A DNA stretch of 64,000 nt. It comes from Ramlibacter cellulosilyticus (GTDB lineage Bacteria > Pseudomonadota > Gammaproteobacteria > Burkholderiales > Burkholderiaceae_C). The stretch is from positions 124,001 to 188,000 of the forward strand of contig NZ_JACORT010000001.1 in assembly GCF_014297465.1 (NCBI RefSeq). The letters are read 5' to 3'. The notes below the pieces were generated by a model. The model ran no database searches. It was not told where the DNA came from and worked only from the letters and a program-made list of their open reading frames with translations. The stretch's first letter is position 1. Each line of letters starts with the position of its first letter. Below, one piece after another: positions 1 through 8,365 of this stretch. Made by a program: the position numbers and the translations under genes.

Positions 1-1269
1 GCGCGCGCCACGGTCGGGGCCCAGCCACGCCGAAGCGGCGGCGAGCATCGCGCGCAACCCCGTGGCGAGCGTCGGGTGGATCACCGGCGCGAACATCGGC
101 GAATGGTTGCTCGGGATGCGGTTGATGGCCTTCTCCTGCACGGCCCTGGCGTACACGTCGGGATCGGTGCCGCCGACGAACCAGAACACATAGGGCACGC
201 CCCACGCACGGCCGAAGAGGCTGAAGTCCTCGCTGGCCGATGCGGGGTTGGGCGCCAGCGACGCGGCCCCGCCGAACTCCGCGTGGAAGGCATCCGCGAG
301 CTTGCGGGTGGCCTCCGCGTCGTTCACCGTCAGGGGATACCGGTTCAAGGGCGTGAACTCCGGCGGCCGCTCGGCGCCCGAGGCTTCGCTCTCGGCGCAG
401 CAGATGCGGTGGATCGCCTTCAGCATGGACTCGCGCGTGTCGTCGCTGAAGGTGCGCATGTTCAGCTTGATCGTCGCGTCGTCGGGGATGATGTTCTCCT
501 TGGTGCCGGCCTGCAGCGAGCCGATGGTGAGCACCGCCGGCTCCGAGGGCGCGATCTCGCGCGACACGATGGTCTGCAGGCGCAAGGTGGTGGCCGCTGC
601 CATCACCACGGGGTCGACGGAGGTCTGCGGCTGCGAGCCGTGCGCCCCCCGCCCGAACAGGCGGATCTTCAGGCTGTCGCCCGCCGACAGGGTCACGCCG
701 GGCCGGAAGGTCACCGTGCCCGTCGCGCCGACCATCACGTGCTGGCCCAGGATGATGTCGGGGCGCGGGAACCGGCCTTCGCCCCAGTCGGCGACCATGC
801 TGGCGGCGCCCTGCGCCGTCTCCTCGCCCGGCTGGAACACGAGCATGGCCGTTCCGGACCAGGCCTCGCGGTGCTGCGCCAGCACCCGTGCGGTCCCGAG
901 CAGCCACGTCACGTGCATGTCGTGGCCGCACGAGTGCGCGACGCCCACGGTGGCGCCGTCCTCGTCCTTTGCCGTCTCGGTGCTCGCATAAGGAAGCCCG
1001 GTCTTCTCCTGCATGGGCAGGGCGTCCATGTCCGCACGCAGCATCACGGTGGGGCCCGCCCCGTTGCGCAGCACGGCCACCACGCCAGTCACACCGACGC
1101 CGCGCGTCACTTCGTAGCCGAGGTCCTGCACGTGGTCGGCCACGATCTGCGCGGTGCGGACTTCCTGCATCGACAGCTCGGGATGGCGGTGGAGGTCGGT
1201 GTAGATCGCGGCGAGTTCGTCCAGCAGCGGCTGCCCGAGCTGCTGCAGGGCTTCGGTCCATGGGCTCAT
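1..1269 (-). CDS. M20-family amidohydrolase (hippurate hydrolase-like), 3' end outside window
   Basis: Predicted zinc-dependent aminoacylase/carboxypeptidase that hydrolyses N-acyl amino acids in the cytoplasm. The reverse strand reads MSPWTEALQQLGQPL and has M20 signatures: HRHPELSMQE near residue 30, RADMDALP, HSCGHDMH as metal ligands, and a GEE catalytic/metal pair. The frame is open to base 1 (about 423 codons seen), close to the usual 390-440 residues, so only the extreme C-terminus is missing. It starts at the ATG ending at 1269, 21 bases beyond the stop of the TRIC gene, which is upstream on the same strand, so it may be last in a CorC-TRIC-amidohydrolase run. The exact substrate is unknown. 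Confidence 0.9.
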   Translation of the reverse strand, partial: MSPWTEALQQLGQPLLDELAAIYTDLHRHPELSMQEVRTAQIVADHVQDLGYEVTRGVGVTGVVAVLRNGAGPTVMLRADMDALPMQEKTGLPYASTETAKDEDGATVGVAHSCGHDMHVTWLLGTARVLAQHREAWSGTAMLVFQPGEETAQGAASMVADWGEGRFPRPDIILGQHVMVGATGTVTFRPGVTLSAGDSLKIRLFGRGAHGSQPQTSVDPVVMAAATTLRLQTIVSREIAPSEPAVLTIGSLQAGTKENIIPDDATIKLNMRTFSDDTRESMLKAIHRICCAESEASGAERPPEFTPLNRYPLTVNDAEATRKLADAFHAEFGGAASLAPNPASASEDFSLFGRAWGVPYVFWFVGGTDPDVYARAVQEKAINRIPSNHSPMFAPVIHPTLATGLRAMLAAASAWLGPDRGAR

Positions 1270-1290
1270 GCGCTCTCCCCGAAGAGGATG

Positions 1291-1947
1291 TCAATCGCGC
1301 GGTGCCGACGTGCGCCCCGCCGGCAGCGACCAGCCGCTCAGCAGGGCGGCCGCCCGGAGGCCCGTGGCGCTGCCGGCCGCGAGCAGGAAGCCGGTCGCGG
1401 GCGGCACCTCGAACCGCACGGCGAAAACATACACCCACCCGCCCACGAACGCGCAGACGGCATAAGGGCGCCGGTCGCGCAGCGCCGTCGGGATCTCGTT
1501 GCACACCACGTCGCGCAGGATGCCACCGAACGTGGCGCTGATCACGCCCATCAGCACGGCCGGAAGCGCAGGCGTGCCGGCCGCCAGGGCGAGCTGCGTG
1601 CCGCTGGCCGTGAACAGCCCCAGGCCCAGCGCGTCCGGCCACTGGATGGCGCGCTCCGTGAATTCGTAGTGGGTGGTGCGCAGGAGGTAGATGGCAGCCA
1701 CGGCTGTGCCTATCAGCACCCAGAGCCAGCCGGGATGGTCGACCCAGAAGAAGGGACGGCGGTCCAGCAGCACGTCGCGCAGCGTGCCGCCGCCGAACGC
1801 GGCGAGGCCCATCACCACGCAGATGCCGACCACGTCCAGCTGCTTGCGGATTCCCGCCAGCAGGCCGGACAACGCGAAGGCGACGTTGGCGCCGGCCTCC
1901 ACGGCGGTGTGCACCCAGGTGAAGATCTCGTCCTGGTTCGGCATCAT
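1291..1947 (-). CDS. TRIC/UPF0126 family membrane channel protein (copy 1)
   Basis: Inner-membrane protein of the trimeric intracellular cation channel family (YicG/YadS type), 218 residues with about seven hydrophobic segments. The duplicated family signature is visible: AAFGGGTLRDVLL in the first half and ATFGGILRDVVCNE in the second. The start is the first ATG of a double Met at 1947, which overlaps the stop of the upstream CorC-like gene as ATGA, so the two are translationally coupled. Bacterial family members have been proposed to move cations or small amino acids such as glycine; nothing here decides that. A paralogue lies 2.5 kb away behind a glycine riboswitch. Confidence 0.88.
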   Translation of the reverse strand: MMPNQDEIFTWVHTAVEAGANVAFALSGLLAGIRKQLDVVGICVVMGLAAFGGGTLRDVLLDRRPFFWVDHPGWLWVLIGTAVAAIYLLRTTHYEFTERAIQWPDALGLGLFTASGTQLALAAGTPALPAVLMGVISATFGGILRDVVCNEIPTALRDRRPYAVCAFVGGWVYVFAVRFEVPPATGFLLAAGSATGLRAAALLSGWSLPAGRTSAPRD

Positions 1948-3275
1948 GGTTGCGCCCTTCGCTGCTCGTCGGTCGTGGCCACGGGCGTGACCAGCACCTG
2001 GTCGATGCGCAGGCTGTCCACGTCCAGCACCTCGAAGCGGAAGCCGCCCCATTCGGCGCGGTCCGTGCGGCGCGGCATGCGCCGCAGCAGCGCCATCATC
2101 AGGCCGGCCAGCGTGTCGTACTGGCCGCGCTGCGGCAGCGTGTCCCCGTCTGCCCCCAGGGCACGCAGGACGTCCCCCACGGGCGTCATGCCGTCCATCA
2201 GCCAGGAGCCGTCGTCCCGGCGCACGATCTGCTCCTCGTCCTGCGGGCCGACCAGGCTGCCCATCACCGTGCTCATCACGTCGTTGAGCGTGATCACGCC
2301 CAGCACGAGGCTGTACTCGTTGACGATCACCGCGAAGTCCTCGTGCGCCTGCCGGAACTCGCCGAGCACTTCCGACAGGGTCAGGCGGTCGGGGATGAAC
2401 AGCGCCTTGCGCAGCAGGCCCTGGGACTCCTCGCCCTGCAGGCGGATCGGCTGCTGCCGCACCATGCGGGCGAACAGGTCCGCGGTATCCACGTAGCCGA
2501 CCACGCGGTCGATGTCGCCGTCGCAGACGAGATAGGTGGAGTGGGGCTCCTGCGCGATGCGGGCGCGGATGCCTGCCTCGTCGTCGGAGGCGAGGAAGTA
2601 CACGACGTGCTGGCGCGGCGTCATCGCGCTTTCCACGATGCGGGTGTCGAGCTCGAACAGGTTCTCGATCACCTGCTGCTCGCGCGCGTGCAGCACGCCC
2701 GCCTTGGCGCCCGCCGCCGTCATCGCCAGGATGTCCGCGGACGTGATCTGGTCGTGGCGCCTTTCGGGGACGCCGGCCGCGCGCATGAGGACGTCGGTCG
2801 TCCGCTTGAACACCCAGACGACGGGCCGCAGGATGCCCGTGAACCAGTGCATGGGGCGCAGCACGCGGATGGCCAGGCGCTCCGGTTCCGCCATGGCGAG
2901 CCGGCGCGGGAACAGGTCGGCGAAGAGGATGAAGCCCGTCGTGATCGCCGCGAACGAGAGAACGGAGGCCACGGGGGCCACGTTCGCCGCGGGCAGCACG
3001 CGGACCAGCGCCGCGGTGAACAGTGGCGACAGCACCCCGTCCCCGACGACGCCGGCCAGGATGGCCAGCATGTTCTGGGCGATCTGCACGACGGTGAAGT
3101 AGTTGCCGGGCTGTTCCTGCACCGCCAGCACGCGTTCGGCCCGTGCATCGCCCTGGTCGGCCAGCTGGCGCAGCCGCAGGCGTCGCGAGGAGGCGAGGGC
3201 GATCTCCGCCACGGAGAAGAAGGCGCTGCACGCGATCAGCAGCAGGATGACGAGGAGTTCGGCACCGGGCCCCAT
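1944..3275 (-). CDS. Hemolysin C/CorC-type (CNNM, DUF21-CBS) membrane protein
   Basis: Predicted 443-residue inner-membrane protein of the CNNM/CorC/YfjD group, linked to Mg2+/Co2+ efflux. The N-terminal DUF21 domain has about four membrane segments (MGPGAELLVILLLIACSAFF at the start). Two CBS motifs follow (VESAMTPRQHVVYF and the later ADLFARMV/LGVITLNDVMSTVMG region), then a C-terminal CorC_HlyC domain (ADGDTLPQRGQYDTLAGLMM). The start is the ATG at 3275. Its stop overlaps the TRIC start by four bases, so the two form an operon. Why a putative divalent-cation exporter is coupled to a TRIC channel is not evident from the sequence. Confidence 0.88.
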   Translation of the reverse strand: MGPGAELLVILLLIACSAFFSVAEIALASSRRLRLRQLADQGDARAERVLAVQEQPGNYFTVVQIAQNMLAILAGVVGDGVLSPLFTAALVRVLPAANVAPVASVLSFAAITTGFILFADLFPRRLAMAEPERLAIRVLRPMHWFTGILRPVVWVFKRTTDVLMRAAGVPERRHDQITSADILAMTAAGAKAGVLHAREQQVIENLFELDTRIVESAMTPRQHVVYFLASDDEAGIRARIAQEPHSTYLVCDGDIDRVVGYVDTADLFARMVRQQPIRLQGEESQGLLRKALFIPDRLTLSEVLGEFRQAHEDFAVIVNEYSLVLGVITLNDVMSTVMGSLVGPQDEEQIVRRDDGSWLMDGMTPVGDVLRALGADGDTLPQRGQYDTLAGLMMALLRRMPRRTDRAEWGGFRFEVLDVDSLRIDQVLVTPVATTDEQRRAQP

Positions 3276-3310
3276 GCGGCCGAGTCTAGTGCAAGCGCCG
3301 CGGCGCGGGC

Positions 3311-4078
3311 CTACGACGCCATCTGCATGTCGTTGTCGATCGGGAACATCTGGCCCGAGATCGACTTGCCTGCATCGGAGGCGAGGAAGAATGCCAGCGC
3401 CGCGATGTCCTTCGGGTCGACGAAGCGCTGCAGCGACTGGATGGTCAGTGCCTCCTTGCGCTCTTCTTCGACGCTGCGCCCGGACAACTTCGCGCGCGCG
3501 GCGAGCACGTTCTCGATGCGGGCGCCCTCCACCGCGCCGGGCAGGATCGCATTCACGCGCACGCCGGCTTCGCCGAGTTCGCGCGACAGCGTCTTGGTGA
3601 AGCCGATCAGGCCCCACTTGCTGGTGGCATACGCACTGCGGTTGGGATAGCCGAAGCGGCCCGCGACGGACGACATCACGATGATCGAGCCCGCGCCCGA
3701 CTTCTTCAGGTGCGGGATGGCCAGCCGCGTGACGTTGAACGTGCCGGTGAGGTTGATCTGCATGACCAGATCCCACGCTGCGGGATCGAAGGATTCGACC
3801 GGCGCCGTGGGGCCGGAAATCCCCGCGTTGTTCACGAGGACGTCCAGGCCGCCGAGCGTCTCGATCGCGGATGGAATCGCACGCTCGATCTCGGCGGACT
3901 TCGACAGGTCGCAGGCGGCGGTGCGGATGCCGGGCGTTTCGCGCTCGAGCGCTGCCAGCGCCTGGGCGTCGACGTCCACGACGAAGACGCTGCCGCCCGC
4001 CGCGGCAAACGTGCGCGCGATCTCGCGCCCGATGCCGGACGCGCCGGCGGTGACCAGGACCTTCTGTTGTGCGTTCAT
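3311..4078 (-). CDS. SDR-family oxidoreductase
   Basis: NAD(P)-dependent short-chain dehydrogenase/reductase, 255 residues, presumably cytoplasmic. The Rossmann glycine motif is TAGASGIG at residues 10-17, a variant in which the usual TGxxxGIG order is altered. NNAG lies at 83-86, Ser about 136, and the catalytic YATSK at Tyr150/Lys154. A GGAGG ribosome binding site precedes the ATG at 4078. The C-terminus (FPIDNDMQMAS) lacks the common DGG motif. The substrate is unknown. Two perfect palindromes about 25-50 bases upstream suggest local control. Confidence 0.9.
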   Translation of the reverse strand: MNAQQKVLVTAGASGIGREIARTFAAAGGSVFVVDVDAQALAALERETPGIRTAACDLSKSAEIERAIPSAIETLGGLDVLVNNAGISGPTAPVESFDPAAWDLVMQINLTGTFNVTRLAIPHLKKSGAGSIIVMSSVAGRFGYPNRSAYATSKWGLIGFTKTLSRELGEAGVRVNAILPGAVEGARIENVLAARAKLSGRSVEEERKEALTIQSLQRFVDPKDIAALAFFLASDAGKSISGQMFPIDNDMQMAS

Positions 4079-4100
4079 GTCGGCCTCCTGTCAGGGGCAC

Positions 4101-4128
4101 GAGCATGCTCCTTTTTCGCGATCGCGAA
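4101..4128. promoter_or_regulatory. Paired palindromes upstream of the SDR gene (candidate operator)
   Basis: Two perfect palindromes lie side by side: GAGCATGCTC (4101-4110) and TTCGCGATCGCGAA (4115-4128), separated by four bases. They sit in the leader or promoter region of the minus-strand SDR gene. They could be regulator binding sites. No regulator is adjacent, so this is inference from symmetry only. Confidence 0.4.
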
Positions 4129-4219
4129 CTGCCGGTAGCGCTCGCTCTGCGCCCCACTGGCCACCGCCGCCCTCGAACTGGACGCCTGGGGTTTGTCCGG
4201 AGGCATGCGACAATCGACG

Positions 4220-4405
4220 GCACTGCGGGAGAGCGGGGCTGCGTGCCCCCGCCGAAGGCGCAAACTCCTATCATCGCTCAGGCACCCGGACCGCAGCCCG
4301 ATCAATCGCCGACTGGAGAGCGGCCGTCCCCGCGACGGCCCACCGAAGGGGCTGGCTGCGACCGCAGCCGAAACTCTCAGGTTCAAGGGACAGGGGGAGA
4401 GGCGC
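4220..4405 (+). ncRNA. Tandem glycine riboswitch
   Basis: Two consecutive aptamers match the glycine riboswitch core. Aptamer 1 (about 4223-4300) has GGGAGAGC, then CCGAAGGCGCAAACTCC and a later CTCAGGCACCCGGACCG. Aptamer 2 (about 4312-4402) has TGGAGAGC, CACCGAAGGGG, GAAACTCTCAGGTTCAAGG and GACAGGGGGAG. The order GGAGAG / CCGAAGG / AAACTCTCAGG / GGACAG is diagnostic, and the tandem arrangement is the classic form. A GACAAT element at 4209-4214 is suitably placed for a -10 just upstream of aptamer 1. The expression platform would be the roughly 55 bases before the TTG start at 4460. Glycine riboswitches are usually ON switches for glycine cleavage or transport genes; here the downstream gene is a TRIC/UPF0126 channel. 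Confidence 0.92.
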
Positions 4406-4459
4406 AGCAGGTTTCGCGTTCCGCGTGGACGCGGGCCGCGTGCAACCCGTGGAGTTCCC

Positions 4460-5074
4460 TTGCTCAGCATCGTCTACCTCGTCGCCATCGCTGCCGAAGC
4501 GATGGCCGGCGCCCTCGCTGCCGGCCGGCGCCGCATGGACGTCTTCGGCGTCTGTGTCATCGCCTTCGTCACCGCCCTCGGGGGCGGCACCCTGCGGGAC
4601 ATCGTCCTGGGCCGTTTCCCGATCGGGTGGACCCAGCATCCCGCCCACGTCTACCTGGTGGTCGGTGCAGGCCTGCTCACGGTGCTGCTGGCGCGCCACC
4701 TGCATCGCGTGCGGCGCCTGTTCCTCGTGCTCGATGCCATGGGGCTGGTGGCGTTCTCGCTGATCGGCAGCGACGTCGCGCTGCGCATGGGCTACGAGCT
4801 GCCGGTCGTGGTGATGGCCGGCATGATGACCGGCATCTTCGGCGGTGTGCTGCGCGACGTGCTGTGCAACCAGGTGCCGGTGGTGTTCCGGCAGGAGCTC
4901 TACGCGGTCGTGTCGCTGGCCGTGTGCCTGCTGTTCCTGGCGCTGCGCGCGCTCGGCGTGCCGCCGGACGTGAACACCGCGATCAGCTTCGTTGCGGGCC
5001 TTGCCCTGCGCCTGCTGGCGATCTGGCGCGGCTGGCGGCTGCCGACCTTCTCGCATCGCGCTGCGTGGGACTGA
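4460..5074 (+). CDS. TRIC/UPF0126 family membrane protein (copy 2), under glycine riboswitch
   Basis: About 204 residues with seven hydrophobic segments and the duplicated signature TALGGGTLRDIVLG ... GIFGGVLRDVLCNQ of the YicG/TRIC family. I place the start at the TTG at 4460, five bases after a GGAG at 4451-4454, giving LLSIVYLVAIAAEAMAGAL as the first membrane helix. Longer in-frame starts would lie inside the riboswitch and are rejected. Control by a tandem glycine riboswitch makes glycine (or a glycine-linked ion) the likely substrate and supports a role in glycine export or import. The next gene, a class A PBP, starts four bases after this stop. Confidence 0.88.
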   Translation: MLSIVYLVAIAAEAMAGALAAGRRRMDVFGVCVIAFVTALGGGTLRDIVLGRFPIGWTQHPAHVYLVVGAGLLTVLLARHLHRVRRLFLVLDAMGLVAFSLIGSDVALRMGYELPVVVMAGMMTGIFGGVLRDVLCNQVPVVFRQELYAVVSLAVCLLFLALRALGVPPDVNTAISFVAGLALRLLAIWRGWRLPTFSHRAAWD

Positions 5075-5078
5075 GGCC

Positions 5079-7340
5079 ATGGCGATGCGAAACCCTCTCG
5101 CCGCCCTGCGCTTCGTGCTCGGCCTCCTCTTCGGGCTCGCCGTCGGTGGCCTGGCCGGCGGCGCCTTGGTCGTCCACCGCCTGTGGCAGGAGTTGCCGCC
5201 CGTGGACCACCTCGCCGACTACGAACCCAAGCTGCCGCTGCGCATCCACGCGCGTGACGGCACCCTGCTCGCCGAGTTCGGCGAGGAGCGGCGCGAGGTC
5301 GTGCCGCTCGAGGCGATCCCGCCGCACCTGCGGCAGGCGCTGCTGGCCATCGAGGACAGTGCCTTCTACGAACACGAGGGCGTGGATTACCGCGGCATCG
5401 CGCGGGCCGCGTGGAGCAACATCGTGGCCGGCGGGCATGCGCAGGGCGGCAGCACGATCACCATGCAGGTCGCGCGCCTGTTCTTCCTGAGTTCCGAGAA
5501 GACCTATCGCCGCAAGATCCTGGAGGTGCTGCTCGCGTACAAGCTGGAGCAGGCCTACGACAAGGACAAGCTGCTCGAGCTGTACATGAACCAGGCCTAC
5601 CTGGGCCAGCGCGCCTACGGCTTCGCGGCGGCCGCATCCGTCTACTTCGACAAGCCGCTCGCGGAGCTCACGCTCGCGGAGGGCGCCATGCTGGCGGGCC
5701 TGCCCAAGGCGCCCTCGGCGTACAACCCCGTCGTCAACCGCGAGCGCGCCGTGCAGCGCCAGCGGCACATCCTCTCGCGCATGCGCGCGCTCGGCTGGAT
5801 CGGCCACGCCGCGTACCAGGAGGCGCGGGCCGAGCCGCTGGTGTTGCGCGGCGCGCCGGGCCCCGGCGAGTTCGCAGCCGGCCATCCCGTGGAGCAGGCA
5901 CGCAAGATGATTGTGGAGCGCTTCGGCGACGAGGCGTACACGCGCGGCCTCGACGTGACGCTCTCCATCGACCTCGAGCAGCAGCGTGCCGCGATGGCAG
6001 CGCTGCGCGACGGCCTGCTGCGCGCGCAGGAGCAACGCGGCTGGGCCGGCCCCGAGGCCCGGCTGCCGCTTCCGCTGCCGACGCAGCGATCGGCCCTCCG
6101 GCGCGCCCTCGCGCCGCACGCCGACAGCGACACGCTCCGTGCCGCGGTGGTCCGGAGCGTGACGGCCGGGGGCATCGAGGCCGTGCTGCGCGACGGCACG
6201 GTGCTGACGCTGGCGCGCGCCGGGTTGCCGGCCACCGCGGCGGCGGCCGTGGGTCCCCGGGCCGACGCGCGCAAGCGGATCGACGCGGGCGCGGTGATCC
6301 GCGTGGAGCGCGAAGGCGCACGCTGGCGCTTGCGCCAGTTGCCCCGCATGGAGGGCGCGCTGGTGGCGCTCGATGCGTCCAGCGGCGAGGTCCTGGCCCT
6401 GGCGGGCGGCTTCGATGCGCGCCTCGGCCAGTACGACCATGCCGTGCAGGCACTGCGCCAGCCGGGGTCCACCTTCAAGCCCTTCGTCTATTCGGCGGCG
6501 CTGGAGCAGGGCTTCTTTCCCGGATCGCAGCTCGCCGACGTGCAGCGGGTGGTGACGCCGGCCGCGCGCGGGCGCAAGGCCTGGGTGCCGCAGAACTACG
6601 GCGGGCAGTACGACAGCATGACCACGGCGCGCCGCGCGCTCGTGCGCTCCAGGAACGTCGCGACGGTGAACCTGATGGAAGCGGTGGGGCCGGAGGAAGT
6701 GCAGTCCTTCGCGGCGCGCTTCGGCTTCGATCCGCAGCTGAATCCCGCGCAGCTCCCGCTGGCCCTGGGCTCCGGGTCCATCAGCCCGCTCGGCCTCGCG
6801 GCCGCCTACGCGGTCTTCGCCAATGGTGGCGAGCGCGTGGCCCCGCGCCTGGTGCTGCGCGTCGCCGAGCGCGACGGCCCGGTGCTCTACGAGGCCGGCG
6901 AGCCGCTGCGGCAACGCGCCATCCCGCGCCGCAATGCCTACGTGATGGACAGCCTGCTGCGCGACGTGGTGCGCGAAGGCACCGGCCGTGGCGCATCGGC
7001 GATCGGGCGCGAGGACGTGGCCGGCAAGACCGGCACCTCCAACGACGCGCGCGACGTCTGGTTCGCCGGCTACTCCTCGGGCCTGGCCACGGTGGCCTGG
7101 ATGGGGTACGACCAGCCGCGCAGCCTGGGCCGCGCCACCGGCGGCACCCTGGCCTTGCCGGTGTGGACGCAGTTCATGAAGGCTGCGGTGGCGGGCCGCG
7201 AGGCCGTGCAGCGGCCGCTGCCCGAGGGCCTGGCGCTGTTCGCCGGTGACTTCATCTATCCGGAGTACCTGGGGCGCGGCTGCGTCGACGACGGCCATCC
7301 GCATGTCCGCGCCACGTTCGACTGCGTGGAACCGGCATGA
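5079..7340 (+). CDS. Class A penicillin-binding protein (PBP1a-like transglycosylase/transpeptidase)
   Basis: Bifunctional peptidoglycan synthase of about 753 residues, anchored by a membrane segment near residues 10-35. The GT51 glycosyltransferase domain shows IEDSAFYEHEGVDYRG (catalytic Glu92), GGSTITMQVAR and RKILEVLLAYKLE. The transpeptidase domain shows GSTFKPF (Ser464), the SxN triad as SRN and KTGTSND. Two in-frame ATGs are possible, 5079 and 5085; GAGG at 5073-5076 is better spaced for 5085. The gene begins four bases after the TRIC gene and overlaps fdxA, so all three may share the glycine-riboswitch transcript. Confidence 0.93.
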   Translation: MAMRNPLAALRFVLGLLFGLAVGGLAGGALVVHRLWQELPPVDHLADYEPKLPLRIHARDGTLLAEFGEERREVVPLEAIPPHLRQALLAIEDSAFYEHEGVDYRGIARAAWSNIVAGGHAQGGSTITMQVARLFFLSSEKTYRRKILEVLLAYKLEQAYDKDKLLELYMNQAYLGQRAYGFAAAASVYFDKPLAELTLAEGAMLAGLPKAPSAYNPVVNRERAVQRQRHILSRMRALGWIGHAAYQEARAEPLVLRGAPGPGEFAAGHPVEQARKMIVERFGDEAYTRGLDVTLSIDLEQQRAAMAALRDGLLRAQEQRGWAGPEARLPLPLPTQRSALRRALAPHADSDTLRAAVVRSVTAGGIEAVLRDGTVLTLARAGLPATAAAAVGPRADARKRIDAGAVIRVEREGARWRLRQLPRMEGALVALDASSGEVLALAGGFDARLGQYDHAVQALRQPGSTFKPFVYSAALEQGFFPGSQLADVQRVVTPAARGRKAWVPQNYGGQYDSMTTARRALVRSRNVATVNLMEAVGPEEVQSFAARFGFDPQLNPAQLPLALGSGSISPLGLAAAYAVFANGGERVAPRLVLRVAERDGPVLYEAGEPLRQRAIPRRNAYVMDSLLRDVVREGTGRGASAIGREDVAGKTGTSNDARDVWFAGYSSGLATVAWMGYDQPRSLGRATGGTLALPVWTQFMKAAVAGREAVQRPLPEGLALFAGDFIYPEYLGRGCVDDGHPHVRATFDCVEPA

Positions 7341-7639
7341 GCTTCGTCGTCACCGAAGCCTGCGTCCGCTGCAAGTACACCGACTGCGTCGAGGTCTGCC
7401 CGATGCACTGCTTCCTCGAAGGCCCCGAGATGCTGGTGATCGACGCGGACGCGTGCATCGACTGTGCGATGTGCGTGCCGGAATGCCCGGTGGACGCGAT
7501 CGTGCACGAGAGCGAGGCCACGCCGGCGCAGGCGGAAGTCGTCGCCCTCAACGCGCGGCTCGCGCGTGCGGCGGGCTGGCTGCCGATCACGCGCAAGAAG
7601 GTACTCGCTCCAGGCCCTACTTCAACGAGTAGCTCTTGA
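7337..7639 (+). CDS. fdxA: 7Fe ferredoxin (3Fe-4S/4Fe-4S), FdxA type
   Basis: Small soluble electron carrier of 100 residues. Cluster motif 1 is CxxCxxxxCxxxCP at Cys9, 12, 17 and 21. Motif 2 is CxxCxxCxxxCP at Cys40, 43, 46 and 50. The N-terminal MSFVVTEACVRCKYTDC is typical of the proteobacterial 7Fe ferredoxin. It overlaps the PBP stop as ATGA. Its 3' end overlaps the convergent gene on the other strand by 23 bases. Its redox partner is unknown; a ferredoxin behind a cell-wall enzyme is an odd neighbour. Confidence 0.94.
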   Translation: MSFVVTEACVRCKYTDCVEVCPMHCFLEGPEMLVIDADACIDCAMCVPECPVDAIVHESEATPAQAEVVALNARLARAAGWLPITRKKVLAPGPTSTSSS

Positions 7640-8273
7640 GGATCGTCGCCTGGTAGCTCCAGCGCTTGCTGTCGGCGGCGCGATGTTCCCTCTCCAGGCG
7701 CACGAAGCGCTTCACTTCGGGCACGTACCAGACCGTCGTGTACCAGTGGTCCGGGAAGACGCCGTCGCCGGCCTGCCAGAGGCGGCGGTCCTTCATTTCG
7801 ACGCGCAGCGCCCGGAATGTTCCTGCGGGAACGCTCACCGTTTCCCACCCAACCACCTTGGCCCAGCGCTCGACCTTGTTGGTGGCCCGCCCCTGCGCCT
7901 GGTTGATGAAGTCGAATTGCCAGGTCTTGCCGGGCTGCAGCGGGAAACCGAGGAAGAAGTACGCAGGCTGGACCGGGTTGAACTCCGTGAGCGTGCGCGT
8001 GTCGACCGACACGCCCCGCTTGCGGGGTCTTTCCTCGTCGACCCGCTGGCTCTCGAACAGGATGACGGCCGTATCGCCCTGGACGTCGATCACCCGGGCG
8101 AGCTGGCGCGACAGCGGGCTGCCTTTCCAGAGATCCACGATCTCGTATTCCCAGGTGTCATCGACCTGCAATCGTGGTGCGGGAACTTCCACCGGCTCCT
8201 GCTGCTGCGCGCCCACGCCGGACGCGACGACCAGGGCGACTGCCAGGATCGCGGCTCGCATGCATGTGCGCAT
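7617..8273 (-). CDS. Secreted protein of unknown function
   Basis: A 218-residue protein with a clear signal peptide (MRAAILAVALVVASGVGA-QQQ). The mature part is beta-rich with PGKTWQFDF, VPAGTFRALRVE and TTVWYVPEVKRFVRLE. This pattern resembles periplasmic DUF3108-like proteins, but I cannot assign a family firmly. A second in-frame ATG at 8258 may be the true start, because it begins the signal peptide directly. The 3' end overlaps the convergent fdxA by 23 bases. No functional partner is evident nearby. Confidence 0.75.
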   Translation of the reverse strand: MRTCMRAAILAVALVVASGVGAQQQEPVEVPAPRLQVDDTWEYEIVDLWKGSPLSRQLARVIDVQGDTAVILFESQRVDEERPRKRGVSVDTRTLTEFNPVQPAYFFLGFPLQPGKTWQFDFINQAQGRATNKVERWAKVVGWETVSVPAGTFRALRVEMKDRRLWQAGDGVFPDHWYTTVWYVPEVKRFVRLEREHRAADSKRWSYQATILKSYSLK

Positions 8274-8365
8274 CGGGACCTCCTTGGTGGCCGCGGCTCT
8301 TCGCCGCCGTCGTCGCCGCGTTGTACATCCGCAGCCGTTCTGGCGGAAGTCGGCCAGAAGGAGGA

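Noticed and set aside
4193..4459. N-terminal extension of the second TRIC gene from TTG 4193
   Set aside because: It would translate the riboswitch; the TTG at 4460 has a ribosome binding site and starts the first membrane helix.
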